In this document: positions 17,468 to 26,344 of the stretch, in pieces
Position numbering within the stretch: position 1 is the first letter of the stretch
Layout of the letters: every line of letters begins with the position of its first letter
From: Stagnihabitans sp043721775
GTDB lineage: Bacteria; Pseudomonadota; Alphaproteobacteria; Rhodobacterales; Rhodobacteraceae
Reading direction: 5' to 3'
Assembly: GCA_043721775.1 (NCBI GenBank)
Contig: JAYSQA010000374.1
Location: 11,228-75,227, forward strand
DNA: 64,000 nt
The notes under the pieces: model-generated
What the model was told of the DNA's origin: nothing
Databases searched by the model: none
The model's input: the letters and a program-made list of their open reading frames with translations, nothing else
Program-made: the position numbers and the translations under genes

Positions 17468-18045
17468 CAGCGCAGCCCGTCCTCGCCCTTGACCTGGCCT
17501 GCCTCCAGCCCGCCCATGCGAGAGTGGATGCGCGGGCCTTTCGACATGGCGAGGACGAAGACGATCTCATCAGCGCGGGGGGCGTCAGGGATGGTAACGG
17601 TGATGGCATCGAAGTGGCTGCGGACGTAAGCCGCGTTGATATGGGCCAGCGGCACATCAAGGCTGCCACCCATCGCGGCCACCTTCATGGCAGAAGGCAC
17701 GATGGCCCGGCTTTCGCCCAGACGCGCGCGCATTGCATAGCCGCCGGGGGAATGCCAAAGCGCGCCGTGTTCCACCTCGCCGCCGGTGCCGACCATGGCG
17801 CCCTTGCCGTAGCCGTCAATCCCTTCGCGTCCGCCGAGCGCCGCGATCAGGCGATCGGTCATCATCAAGCCAAGGGGTTTCAGATCCTCCATTGCGGGCT
17901 GCAAATCAGGCTCGAACATGGCGAAAAACGGATTCTTGACGACGGCGAGGATGGCTCCGCGCAGACGGGGGGCGGAGGCGGGGCCGCCCTCGTGGAAGAT
18001 CTCCTCGATCTGCACGGTCAGGCGGCGAAGGGGGAAGTCAGGCAT
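17467..18045 (-). CDS. DUF1185 / amino-acid-synthesis family protein (function unknown)
   Basis: 192 residues from the ATG at 18045, chosen because it overlaps the previous stop by 8 bases and leaves a compact protein starting MPDFPLRRL. The sequence matches the DUF1185 (AA_synth) family as I remember it, with KPLGLMMTDRLIAALGG, GYGKGAMVGTGGE and EIVFVLAMSKGPRIHSR. The family has solved structures but no firmly established reaction. It lies between the UPF0280 gene and hyuA in a coupled operon, so a small-molecule role in the same N-heterocycle pathway is likely. No membrane segment or signal is seen. Confidence 0.75.
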   Translation of the reverse strand: MPDFPLRRLTVQIEEIFHEGGPASAPRLRGAILAVVKNPFFAMFEPDLQPAMEDLKPLGLMMTDRLIAALGGREGIDGYGKGAMVGTGGEVEHGALWHSPGGYAMRARLGESRAIVPSAMKVAAMGGSLDVPLAHINAAYVRSHFDAITVTIPDAPRADEIVFVLAMSKGPRIHSRMGGLEAGQVKGEDGLR

Positions 18046-18859
18046 GATAGGGCTCCAGTAGGGCGGCGGCAGTGGTGCAAAGATGCGCATTGAGACAGAG
18101 GGCGGCACCAAGGATCAGGCCGCGTTGCAGGCAGGCTTCGGCGAAAGTCTGGCCGTGGGAAAGGGCGCGCACGGTTTCGGCTTCGGTCAACGGGCCGACA
18201 TGGGTGGTGACAAGGCGCGGGCCAAGATCGCTGTCGCATTGCAGGCTGTCGGCGCGGGCGCGGTCGATGGCGGGATGGTCCGGCAGGTTTACTTCATTGG
18301 CAATCATGGTGGCAGCGGCATCGGCCATGGCAGCGGTTTTGGCAAGAACGGTCACGCTATCGGCGATGCCCATTGAAAAGCTGCGCCCGCGCCAGCCCGA
18401 AGTGGCGATGCCACGGATTGGGTCGCTATGCGTGATCGTTATCCGGTGCGGCGTGCCTGCGATAGCGGCGCTGAGGGTTTGACCGGAAGAGAGGTGCAAG
18501 GCAATATCGCCGCCGTTGTTGACATAAGCCCGCAACAACGGGGCTTGCGTCATCGCGGCCAGAACGGCTTCGGCCACAGCACCGGCAACGGCGGCCATCG
18601 GTGTGATGAAGGCGGGGCGGTAGGGGGCGACGGCGGCAGCCATTTTTCGGGCGATCGGGCCCTTCAGAGACACATTTTGGCGTCGCAGGGCCGGAAGCTC
18701 GCTGACCAGTTCCTCTAGCAGGCCATCGAAGCGCAGGGTTGCATTGCGGTAAGCGGTTGCGGTGGCAAAGGGGGTGCCCCAAGCCTCGCAGATCAGGTCA
18801 ATCGGGCCGTGGTGCAGGTGCAGGCGGCCATCGGCAAGGGATGTGGTTTGCGGGGTCAT
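18038..18859 (-). CDS. UPF0280 family protein (ApbE-like fold, function unknown)
   Basis: 273 residues from the ATG at 18859, which overlaps the upstream stop as ATGA; a much longer open frame upstream is only shadow of the neighbouring gene. Recognisable features are PAFITPMAAVAGAVAEAVLAA, YVNNGGDIALHL and GIATSGWRGRSFSMGIADSV, which resemble the NGGDI and ATSG segments of ApbE-type flavin transferases. UPF0280 proteins have no settled function. Position immediately after the Fe-S reductase-like gene suggests a role in assembling or assisting that enzyme or a step in the same pathway. Confidence 0.75.
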   Translation of the reverse strand: MTPQTTSLADGRLHLHHGPIDLICEAWGTPFATATAYRNATLRFDGLLEELVSELPALRRQNVSLKGPIARKMAAAVAPYRPAFITPMAAVAGAVAEAVLAAMTQAPLLRAYVNNGGDIALHLSSGQTLSAAIAGTPHRITITHSDPIRGIATSGWRGRSFSMGIADSVTVLAKTAAMADAAATMIANEVNLPDHPAIDRARADSLQCDSDLGPRLVTTHVGPLTEAETVRALSHGQTFAEACLQRGLILGAALCLNAHLCTTAAALLEPYHA

Positions 18860-20304
18860 CGCTTGCCCTTGTCTGGCCAAGGGTGCAGGTGCGCGGCGGT
18901 CGGGTATTGGCCGCCTTGGGCAAGGGCCTGATCGACGGTAACCATCTGGTCGATATGGCCGCCCATCGCGACATAGTCCGTCACGGGGATGGTGAATTCC
19001 AGTGGGGCGACGAGGGCGGGGGTGGGAACAGACCCGAACGCCCCATTTGGCAGGTGCAAGACATCCACCATGAAGGTAATACCGCCGCCGGGCCAGACAT
19101 AGCATGGCACCCCGCCAAGGGTCAGCCTGGTGTGGCCTTGCTGGACAGACCTTGTCAGGCGCACAGGATTTTTCGTGACACCGGCGCGCAGCGAGCCTCC
19201 GGCGCCGCCGACGAACAAGACCGTGCAAAGGGCAGGCTCGCAGTTCTCGGCGATGAGGGTGACGGTGGGCAGAAGTGCATCGGGAAAAGGCTGTTTCTGC
19301 GGGGTCAGAGCCTGATCCAGCCTGTAATAGGCATAGTCTTCGCCAGTGGTCGAGACCATCAAAAGGGTCATGCCGGGGCGAGCGCCTTTTTCGGGACGCC
19401 AGGGGCCAAGGATTTCCAGCGGGTCGGTCAGTGCGGTGCCGCCCCAGCCAAGGCCCGCATCAGAGACGCGGAAGTAGCGTCCGGGGGTTGATCGGTAGCC
19501 CTTGATCCTGATGCCAGTGGCGGGCCAGTCCAGCACCTTGCCCGCCTGATGTTCCGAGACGACGCCGGTGATGTGATCATCCACCACCACCACCTCATCC
19601 ACCAGTCCTTGCCATTGTGCCGCAAACATCCCGATGGTGGCGGACCCGCAGCCGACACGCATGCGGTGTTCTGGTATGCCATCAACAATCGGGGGCTTTC
19701 CAGCCTGAACGGTGACACTTGCGCCGTGGTCGATCATCAGGTTGACGGCCTCGGCGTTGCACAGCGCCAACATCGCGGCACAGGTCTCGCGCCCTTCGGC
19801 CTTGGTGCCACCGGTCAGATGATGCACCCCGCCCAGCGACAGCATCTGGCTGCCGTATTCGGCTGTGGTGACGTGGCCGATCACCTCGCCACGAAAGCGT
19901 ACCTCGGCACCTTCGGGGCCAAGGTGGCGGTCGGTGTCAATCTTCACCTTGACGCCGCAGTACGAAAAAATTGCCTCGGTCACCACGGTGACCATATCAG
20001 CGCCTTCAACTTTGCTTGAGACGATGAACGGCGCTGGTTTGTAGTCCGGGTAAGTGGTGCCAGAGCCTATGCCGGTGACGAAGGTGTCGGCTGGAACAGG
20101 CTCTGATCTTGCGTTTTCGGGCCATTCCTTGCTGGCAAAGGGGATGATGCGGCTACCCGATTTCAGCGCGTGTGACAGCATCACCATGGGGTCAGTCCGC
20201 ACGATCCGGCCATCGGCGTTGGCGTAGCGGTCACAGGCACCGGTCTGGCCCGGGGCTACGAAGCACATCACCGGGCAGGCGTCACAGCGGATTTTCTCAG
20301 ACAT
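18856..20304 (-). CDS. 6-hydroxynicotinate reductase-like Fe-S protein
   Basis: 482 residues. The N-terminus has four cysteines at 7, 10, 14 and 24 (CxxCPxxC-x9-C followed by DRY), a plausible 4Fe-4S site. Downstream are glycine-rich segments such as GGVHHLTGG, MRVGCGSATIGMF and YVWPGGGITFMVD. The overall protein fits what genome annotations call 6-hydroxynicotinate reductase, an enzyme known biochemically from Eubacterium barkeri nicotinate fermentation that yields 6-oxo-1,4,5,6-tetrahydronicotinate. It starts 8 bases inside the end of the molybdenum hydroxylase gene, so the two are tightly coupled. Substrate in this organism is unproven. Confidence 0.72.
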   Translation of the reverse strand: MSEKIRCDACPVMCFVAPGQTGACDRYANADGRIVRTDPMVMLSHALKSGSRIIPFASKEWPENARSEPVPADTFVTGIGSGTTYPDYKPAPFIVSSKVEGADMVTVVTEAIFSYCGVKVKIDTDRHLGPEGAEVRFRGEVIGHVTTAEYGSQMLSLGGVHHLTGGTKAEGRETCAAMLALCNAEAVNLMIDHGASVTVQAGKPPIVDGIPEHRMRVGCGSATIGMFAAQWQGLVDEVVVVDDHITGVVSEHQAGKVLDWPATGIRIKGYRSTPGRYFRVSDAGLGWGGTALTDPLEILGPWRPEKGARPGMTLLMVSTTGEDYAYYRLDQALTPQKQPFPDALLPTVTLIAENCEPALCTVLFVGGAGGSLRAGVTKNPVRLTRSVQQGHTRLTLGGVPCYVWPGGGITFMVDVLHLPNGAFGSVPTPALVAPLEFTIPVTDYVAMGGHIDQMVTVDQALAQGGQYPTAAHLHPWPDKGKR

Positions 20305-22906
20305 GTCTGTCGCCTTTCATGGCGGCGAGGATGCGGTGGGGCAGGGCGGGCAGATGGGTGATGCGGGCACCGGTGGCATTTCGTATGGCGTTGAGGATGG
20401 CCGGGGCGGTGGGGATCAGCACGTGTTCGCCCAGGCCCTTGGCACCGTAAGGGCCTTCGGGGTCTGGCACCTCGATGAGGATGCTTTCAATGGGTGGCAC
20501 GTCGCCAAAGGTCGGGATCAGGTAGTCGTGCAGGTTGTCGGTGCGGCCTGCGATGTAATCTTCCATCAGCGCCATGCCGATGCCTTGGGCGATGCCGCCT
20601 TCGATCTGGCCTTCAGCAAGCATTGGGTTGATGGCGCGGCCAAGGTCATGGGCGGCGGTGATCTTGTGAAGCGTCACCGTTCCAAGGTCGGGGTCCACTG
20701 ACAGTTCCACCATCTGCGCACCATAGCCATGTACGGCGTAAGGGCTGCCCTGACCCTTGGAATCCAGCGGTTTGGTGGGCGGGTCGTAGGTTTCCTCGAC
20801 ACAAAGCGCATAGCCCATGGCATCGACGGGCAAGGCCGTCAGGAGTTGGTTGCCCAGACCAAGCAAGGCCCTGCGCAACGCCTCTGCCGCAGCCTTTGCC
20901 GCACGGCCTGTCACATAGGTCTGTCGGCTGGCCGAAGTTTTTCCGGCATCTGGCGAAAGGGTAGTGTCAGGGCCGATCAGGCGCAGGGCGCTGACAGCAA
21001 CGCCAAGCGTTTCAGCTACGATTTGCGCGATAACCGTGTTGGAGCCTTGGCCGATGTCCGTAGCGCCTTGATGCAGGGTGATTTGTCCGGCTGGTGTGAT
21101 GCCGATGCGGATGGTGGAGGGGTTAGGCAAAGCCGTGTTGCCGCAGCCATACCAGCATGACGCGACACCGACGCCGCGGAATGGGGTCTTTTGCGCGTGG
21201 GCCAAGGCGCGGTGCCAGTGCGGGCGCAACGCTTCCAGGCAAGGCGTAATGCCGGTGGCTTGCATGACTTGGCCCGTGGAAGAGTGATCGCCGTCGCGCA
21301 GGGCGTTGAGGATGCGAAATTCCAGCCGGTCCAGTCCAACGTCAAGGGCCAGATCGTCAAACAGGGTTTCTTGCCAGACTGCGGCCTGGGGCACGCCAAA
21401 GCCCCGGAAGGCACCCGAGACCGGACCGTGGGTATGAACCGCCCGGGCGTGCGCCGTGATGTTTGGGGTCAGGTAAGGTCCGGAAGCGTGAACAGGAACG
21501 CGGTTGGCGACAGTGGGCCCCCATGAGGCATAGGGGCCGGTGTCAAAGCGGCCAGCGAACTCCATGCCAGTGATGCGGCCCTTGGCATCACAACCAATGT
21601 GGCCATGGATTTCGGCCGGATGGCGCTTGGTGGTAGAGACCATGCTTTCGGCGCGGCTATAGGTCATGCGGCTGGGTCTGCCGGTCACCAGCGTGACAAG
21701 GCCGATCAGCGGTTGCAGGCTGACGTCCAGCTTCGACCCAAAGCCGCCACCTACGGCAGAGGGGATGATGCGGACGCGGTCAACCGGCAAGCCAAGGACG
21801 GCGGCGGTGTCGTCACGGTCCATCACCGGGGCTTGGGTACAGGCCCGGATGACCAGTGTGTCACCCTCCATCCAGGCGGCACCGGCTTCGGGCTCGATAT
21901 AGGCGTGTTCGACATGGGTTGTGGTGACAGAGCCTGTGGCGATGTGGGCGGAACCGGCAAGGGCCTGCGCGGCATCGCCTTTGATGACGCGGCCTTGGGT
22001 CAGCAGATTGCCGGGGCGGTTGGGGTGCAGAAGGGCTGCATCGGCGTTCTCGGCTGCTTCGGGGGACAGCAGGCTGGCAAGCGGCGTCCACAGGATGGGA
22101 AAGGATGTCAGGTCAGGTTCCAGGCCCGGCGCGAAAGCTACCAGCGCCACGCATTCGCCACGAAACCGGGCGGGCGAGGCGGCTATGGCGGGCTGGTCAA
22201 CGAAGGCCGGGATGACGCCAAACGCGTTGCGGCCAGGAATGTCGACGGCAGTGAAGACAGCCACGACACCGGGGCGGGCGGCAAAGGCTTTCAGGTCGCC
22301 GAAGGTAAAGGCAGCGTGTGGGTGGGGGGAGCGGACTGCTTTCACCGTCAGCGCCCCTTGCGGGGCAAAGTCTGCGCCGAAACAATCACCGGCCACCTTG
22401 GCCACGCCATCAATCCGCGGCAGACGATCGCCGATTTTATCACCTGCAACAGCCTCGATGCGGGCGGACTTGGCATCCATCACCGCTGCGATGATCTTGC
22501 GATAGCCAGTGCAGCGGCACAAGACGCCGCCCAAAGCCTGCTCCACCGCCTTGGCCGTTGGCTGCGGAGTGTGCGCAAGCAGATCGCAGGCGGCCATCAG
22601 CATGCCGGGCGTACAGATGCCGCATTGGGCGGCTCCGTGGCGCAAAAAACTGGCGCGCAGTAGGTCAAGAGTGGGAGTTTGAGCCTCTACTGTTTCAACC
22701 TGTGTCCCCTCGACCCGGGCCGAGGGGACAAGGCAGGCACAGACTGCGCGACCGTTGATCAGCACCGTACAAGCGCCACAGTCACCGGCATCACAGCCGA
22801 CTTTGGTGCCTTTCAGGCCAAGATGTTCCCGAAGCGTCTCTGTCAGGCGCAGGGTCGGTGGGACGTCCGCTGTGACCGCAGCGCCGTTCAGAAGAAAGCG
22901 GATCAT
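20297..22906 (-). CDS. Fused 2Fe-2S / molybdopterin hydroxylase (xanthine dehydrogenase family)
   Basis: 869 residues. Residues 1-150 form the small subunit with two 2Fe-2S clusters: a ferredoxin-type set (GCDAGDCGACTVL with a further Cys in VCACL) and the helical-domain set (CGICTPGM and CRCTGY). The rest is the molybdopterin-binding large subunit, with the GGGFGSKLD loop and the catalytic Glu in GAKGLGE near the C-terminus. The enzymes hydroxylate N-heterocycles at carbon using water. The fusion of small and large subunits in one chain is a minority arrangement. With the FAD protein encoded just upstream (ATGA overlap) it would make a complete hydroxylase, for example nicotinate to 6-hydroxynicotinate. 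Confidence 0.87.
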   Translation of the reverse strand: MIRFLLNGAAVTADVPPTLRLTETLREHLGLKGTKVGCDAGDCGACTVLINGRAVCACLVPSARVEGTQVETVEAQTPTLDLLRASFLRHGAAQCGICTPGMLMAACDLLAHTPQPTAKAVEQALGGVLCRCTGYRKIIAAVMDAKSARIEAVAGDKIGDRLPRIDGVAKVAGDCFGADFAPQGALTVKAVRSPHPHAAFTFGDLKAFAARPGVVAVFTAVDIPGRNAFGVIPAFVDQPAIAASPARFRGECVALVAFAPGLEPDLTSFPILWTPLASLLSPEAAENADAALLHPNRPGNLLTQGRVIKGDAAQALAGSAHIATGSVTTTHVEHAYIEPEAGAAWMEGDTLVIRACTQAPVMDRDDTAAVLGLPVDRVRIIPSAVGGGFGSKLDVSLQPLIGLVTLVTGRPSRMTYSRAESMVSTTKRHPAEIHGHIGCDAKGRITGMEFAGRFDTGPYASWGPTVANRVPVHASGPYLTPNITAHARAVHTHGPVSGAFRGFGVPQAAVWQETLFDDLALDVGLDRLEFRILNALRDGDHSSTGQVMQATGITPCLEALRPHWHRALAHAQKTPFRGVGVASCWYGCGNTALPNPSTIRIGITPAGQITLHQGATDIGQGSNTVIAQIVAETLGVAVSALRLIGPDTTLSPDAGKTSASRQTYVTGRAAKAAAEALRRALLGLGNQLLTALPVDAMGYALCVEETYDPPTKPLDSKGQGSPYAVHGYGAQMVELSVDPDLGTVTLHKITAAHDLGRAINPMLAEGQIEGGIAQGIGMALMEDYIAGRTDNLHDYLIPTFGDVPPIESILIEVPDPEGPYGAKGLGEHVLIPTAPAILNAIRNATGARITHLPALPHRILAAMKGDRHV

Positions 22907-23721
22907 CGGGCGATCTCCTCCACCAGGCGGCGCAGCAGGGTGACGGTGGCTTGGGTTCGGTAAGCTGCGGTGGCGCGGATATCGTCGATCGGCGCAAGTG
23001 CGGTGCGGATCAGTTCGGGGTGAATGTCCAAGGCATCAAGGCTTTGCCCGGTCAGGGCCGCTTCAAAGGCGCGCAATCGGCGGGCCGTTGGGCCGCAAGA
23101 CCCGACCGCAGCGCTGGCATGTGTGATCTGCCCGTTCAGCGTGACCACGCGCAAGGCGGCCATGGCGATGGAAATCACCAGATGGCTTCTGGCCCCCAGC
23201 TTGACGAAAGCAGAGCGGCCTTGCAGCGCGAACGCGGGAATATGAACGGCCACCAGGATCTCACCCGGTGCGATGGCCAGCTTGCGCGGCCCGATCAGGC
23301 AGTGTTCCAACGGCATCCTGCGCGCGCCATTTTCACCTGCAAGCTCCACTTCAGCGGACAGTGCCAGAAGCGGCGGGATGCCGTCTGCGGCCGGAGAGGC
23401 GTTGCAGATATTGCCGCCGATGGTGCCGGCGTTTTGCACCTGACGGCCGCCAACCTGACGTGCGGCCTGTTGCAAGGCATCCAGTGCTGCGGGCAGGCTG
23501 GCTTCTGCAATTTGCGACCATGTGGTGCAGGCCCCAATGCGCAGGCCGTCGCCTGCCGAAATCCCCTGCAACTCGGGAACCGAGGTCACGTCAACCACAT
23601 CGCCCGCAAGCCCCCAGCCGGCGTTGGGGTAAAGGTCTGTCCCACCTGCCAGCACGCGGTAGCCCAGACCGGCAAGCGCAAGCGCCTTGGTCAGATCCGA
23701 TGGGCGGGCGTAGACAGGCAT
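22903..23721 (-). CDS. FAD-binding subunit of molybdenum hydroxylase
   Basis: 272 residues from the ATG at 23721; this start removes a basic, unconserved upstream extension and fits the family length. FAD-binding motifs are LAGGTDLYPN near residue 25 and TIGGNICNASPAADGIPPLLAL near 105-125, the standard pair in the xanthine dehydrogenase/CO dehydrogenase medium subunit. It transfers electrons from the Fe-S domain to an acceptor. First gene of the seven-gene operon, whose promoter must lie in the 97 bases shared with the divergent MarR gene. Confidence 0.88.
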   Translation of the reverse strand: MPVYARPSDLTKALALAGLGYRVLAGGTDLYPNAGWGLAGDVVDVTSVPELQGISAGDGLRIGACTTWSQIAEASLPAALDALQQAARQVGGRQVQNAGTIGGNICNASPAADGIPPLLALSAEVELAGENGARRMPLEHCLIGPRKLAIAPGEILVAVHIPAFALQGRSAFVKLGARSHLVISIAMAALRVVTLNGQITHASAAVGSCGPTARRLRAFEAALTGQSLDALDIHPELIRTALAPIDDIRATAAYRTQATVTLLRRLVEEIAR

Positions 23722-23818
23722 TCGGGCCTCATTCGTTTGCACACATGCAGTTTGCGACCTGCGCGAGGCCGCTGTCAACTTCCTTGCGCGGCAGGCGTGG
23801 CTTCGGTATCCAAAAGCA
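23722..23818. promoter_or_regulatory. Divergent control region between hydroxylase operon and MarR gene
   Basis: This 97-base gap must contain both divergent promoters and probably the MarR operator. The stretch at about 23740-23752 reads TGCACACATGCA, two TGCA blocks four bases apart, and is the best visible candidate for a dimeric MarR site. No sigma-70 boxes are clear by eye. Confidence 0.35.
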
Positions 23819-24241
23819 ATGAAACCGAACACACCGGCATACTCACTCGACCGTCAGGTTGGCTATCTGCTGCGTCGGGTGACGCAGCGGCACTTGTCGA
23901 TTTTCAGCGCGGCGATCCCTGACCTGACCTCGACGCAGTTTGCCGCCCTTGCCAAGTTGGCGGAACTGGGGCCGCAAAGCCAGAACACGCTGGGGCGGGC
24001 GACGTCGATGGATGCGGCGACGATCAAGGGCGTGGTCGACCGGCTGGTGCGCGATGGGCTGGTCGAGACGGCAGACGATCCGGACGACCGCCGCCGCCTG
24101 ACCGTCAGCCTGACCGAGGTGGGGGCAAGGCTTTACGCAGGCCGTGTTGCTGCGGCACAGCAAGTGACCTCCGATACGCTTTCCCCGCTGAACGAGGAAG
24201 AGCAAGCCATCCTGACAACACTTTTGTCGCGCCTGGCCTAG
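23819..24241 (+). CDS. MarR-family transcriptional regulator
   Basis: 140 residues, typical of MarR. The winged helix-turn-helix runs from about 40 to 105, with LGRATSMDAATIKGVVDRLVRDGLV as recognition region (split here by family position, helix 4 near 60-72) and the wing DDPDDRRRLTVSLT. It is divergent from the molybdenum hydroxylase operon, as NicR (also MarR) is in the nicotinate loci of Pseudomonas putida. It likely represses the operon until a pathway intermediate binds, which is inference from context. Confidence 0.88.
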   Translation: MKPNTPAYSLDRQVGYLLRRVTQRHLSIFSAAIPDLTSTQFAALAKLAELGPQSQNTLGRATSMDAATIKGVVDRLVRDGLVETADDPDDRRRLTVSLTEVGARLYAGRVAAAQQVTSDTLSPLNEEEQAILTTLLSRLA

Positions 24242-24310
24242 GTGACGCGTCGCAAACCGGCGCTTCTTCTGCGCGGCAGGCCTTAGGCTTACCCCAAACT
24301 GGAGAGCCAC

Positions 24311-26344
24311 ATGTCCAACGATCCCTTGCTGCAACCCTACACCCTGAAACACCTGACCCTGCGCAACCGGATCATGACCACCAGTCACGAACCGGCCTAC
24401 CCCGAGGATGGGATGCCGAAAGACCGCTACCGGCTGTACCATCTGGAGCGGGCCAAAGCGGGTGTGGCGATGGTAATGACGGCAGGCTCGGCCGCGGTGT
24501 CAAAGGACTCGCCCCCCGTGTTCAACAACGTCCTGGCCTACAAGGACGAAGTGGTGCCGTGGATGCGCCGGATTGCCGACGATTGCCACGAGGCGGGGGC
24601 TGCGGTGATGATCCAGCTGACCCACCTTGGGCGGCGCACACGCTGGGACAAAGGGGATTGGCTGCCGGTGCTTGCGGCAGGGCCGGGGCGTGAACCCAGC
24701 CACCGGGCTTTTCCGAAGGTGATCGAGGATTGGGATATCGAACGTGTGATCTCTGATTTCGCCGATGCGGCGGAGCGGATGAAAGAGGCCGGACTCGATG
24801 GGGTGGAGTTTGAATGCTACGGGCATTTGCTGGATCAGTTCATGTCACCCATCACCAACGCTTTGCCCGCGCCCTATGGCGGAAGTCTGGAAAACCGGGC
24901 GCGCTTTGCGATGGAGGTTCTGGCCGCCTGCCGCAAACGGGTTGGGGAAAAGTTCCTGCTGGGGATGCGCTATACGGCGGATGAGGTCGAGGCGGGCGGC
25001 ATCAGTGCGGATGAGGGCGTGGCGATAGGCAAGATGTTCCGCTCATCGGGGCTGGTGGATTTCCTGAACATCATCAAGGGCCGTATCCATACCGATGCGG
25101 CGATGACCGATGTGATCCCGATCCACGGCATGAAAAGCGCTCCGCACCTGGATTTTGCAGGCCGCATGAAGGCCGAGGTCGGCATGCCCACATTCCACGC
25201 CGCCCGCATTCCTGATGTGGCGACGGCCCGGCACGCCATAGCCTCGGGCCAATTGGATATGGTCGGCATGACCCGGGCCCATATGGCCGACCCCCATATC
25301 GTGCAAAAGATCATCGCGGGGCGCGAGCATGACATTCGCCCCTGTGTCGGGGCAACCTATTGCCTTGACCGCATCTATCAGGGCGGCATGGCGCTTTGCA
25401 TCCACAATCCCGCCACGGGCCGTGAAGAAACCATGCCGCACACGATCAAACCAGCAGCCACCAGGCGGCAGGTTGTGGTGGTGGGGGCCGGTCCTGCGGG
25501 ACTGGAGGCCGCCCGGGTGGCGGCAGAACGTGGCCACAAGGTTACCGTGTTCGAGGCCGCTGCCGAAGCGGGCGGTCAGGTGCGCTTGCTGGCCCGGACA
25601 AAACGCCGGGCCGAGATGATTGGCATCATCGACTGGCGCATGGCGCAGTGCGCTGCTTTGGGGGTAGAGTTCCGCCTCAACACCTGGGCCGAGGCCGCCG
25701 ATATTACTCCGTTGAACCCCGATGTGGTTATCGTGGCGACAGGGGGGATGGCGCAGAAAGACATCCTGTCATCGGGCAATGACCTGACGGTTTCCGCCTG
25801 GGACATTCTGTCAGGCGATGTGAAGCCGGGGCAAAACGTGCTGCTGTATGACGATGCGGGCGACCATACCGCGCTTCAGACGGCGCAACTGCTGGCGGAA
25901 GCGGGGGCTACGGTGGAAGTGATGACCCCTGACCGCACCTTTGCCCCCGACGTCATGGCGATGAACCTTGTGCCCTACATGCGGGCAATCCAGGGTAAGG
26001 CGGTGACCTTTACCGTGACCTACCGTCTCACCTCGGTTGAACGAGACGGCAACCGGATCAAGGCAACGATTGACAGTGACTATAGCAAACTGGGGATTAC
26101 CCGGCACTTTGATCAGGTCGTAGTCAACCATGGCACGTCGCCGCTGGACGAGGTGTACTTTGCCCTGAAGCCGCATTCGGTCAACCTTGGGGCGGTGGAT
26201 TACGATGCCTTGATCGCCAGCCAACCGCAGACGCTTGGCGGCGGTCCGGCCGGATTCCAACTGTTCCGCATCGGTGACGCGGTTGAGGCGCGCAACATCC
26301 ACGCAGCAATCTACGATGCCTTGCGGTTGGGCGTTGCAATCTAA
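24311..26344 (+). CDS. Old-yellow-enzyme / FAD fusion oxidoreductase (dienoyl-CoA reductase or trimethylamine dehydrogenase type)
   Basis: 677 residues with a GGAG site 6 bases before the ATG. Residues 1-370 form an FMN-binding TIM barrel (MIQLTHLGRR, HLLDQFMSPITN, PYGGSLENRARF). Residues about 388-677 form a Rossmann FAD/NAD domain (VVVVGAGPAGLEAARVAA). Between them lies the Fe-S loop RPCVGATYC...CIHNPATG: three of four expected cysteines are present, with Ala at the second position of the trimethylamine-dehydrogenase pattern. Proteins annotated as N-methylproline demethylases look similar to me. It follows the MarR gene by 69 bases and may act on a reduced or N-methylated heterocycle. Confidence 0.8.
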   Translation: MSNDPLLQPYTLKHLTLRNRIMTTSHEPAYPEDGMPKDRYRLYHLERAKAGVAMVMTAGSAAVSKDSPPVFNNVLAYKDEVVPWMRRIADDCHEAGAAVMIQLTHLGRRTRWDKGDWLPVLAAGPGREPSHRAFPKVIEDWDIERVISDFADAAERMKEAGLDGVEFECYGHLLDQFMSPITNALPAPYGGSLENRARFAMEVLAACRKRVGEKFLLGMRYTADEVEAGGISADEGVAIGKMFRSSGLVDFLNIIKGRIHTDAAMTDVIPIHGMKSAPHLDFAGRMKAEVGMPTFHAARIPDVATARHAIASGQLDMVGMTRAHMADPHIVQKIIAGREHDIRPCVGATYCLDRIYQGGMALCIHNPATGREETMPHTIKPAATRRQVVVVGAGPAGLEAARVAAERGHKVTVFEAAAEAGGQVRLLARTKRRAEMIGIIDWRMAQCAALGVEFRLNTWAEAADITPLNPDVVIVATGGMAQKDILSSGNDLTVSAWDILSGDVKPGQNVLLYDDAGDHTALQTAQLLAEAGATVEVMTPDRTFAPDVMAMNLVPYMRAIQGKAVTFTVTYRLTSVERDGNRIKATIDSDYSKLGITRHFDQVVVNHGTSPLDEVYFALKPHSVNLGAVDYDALIASQPQTLGGGPAGFQLFRIGDAVEARNIHAAIYDALRLGVAI

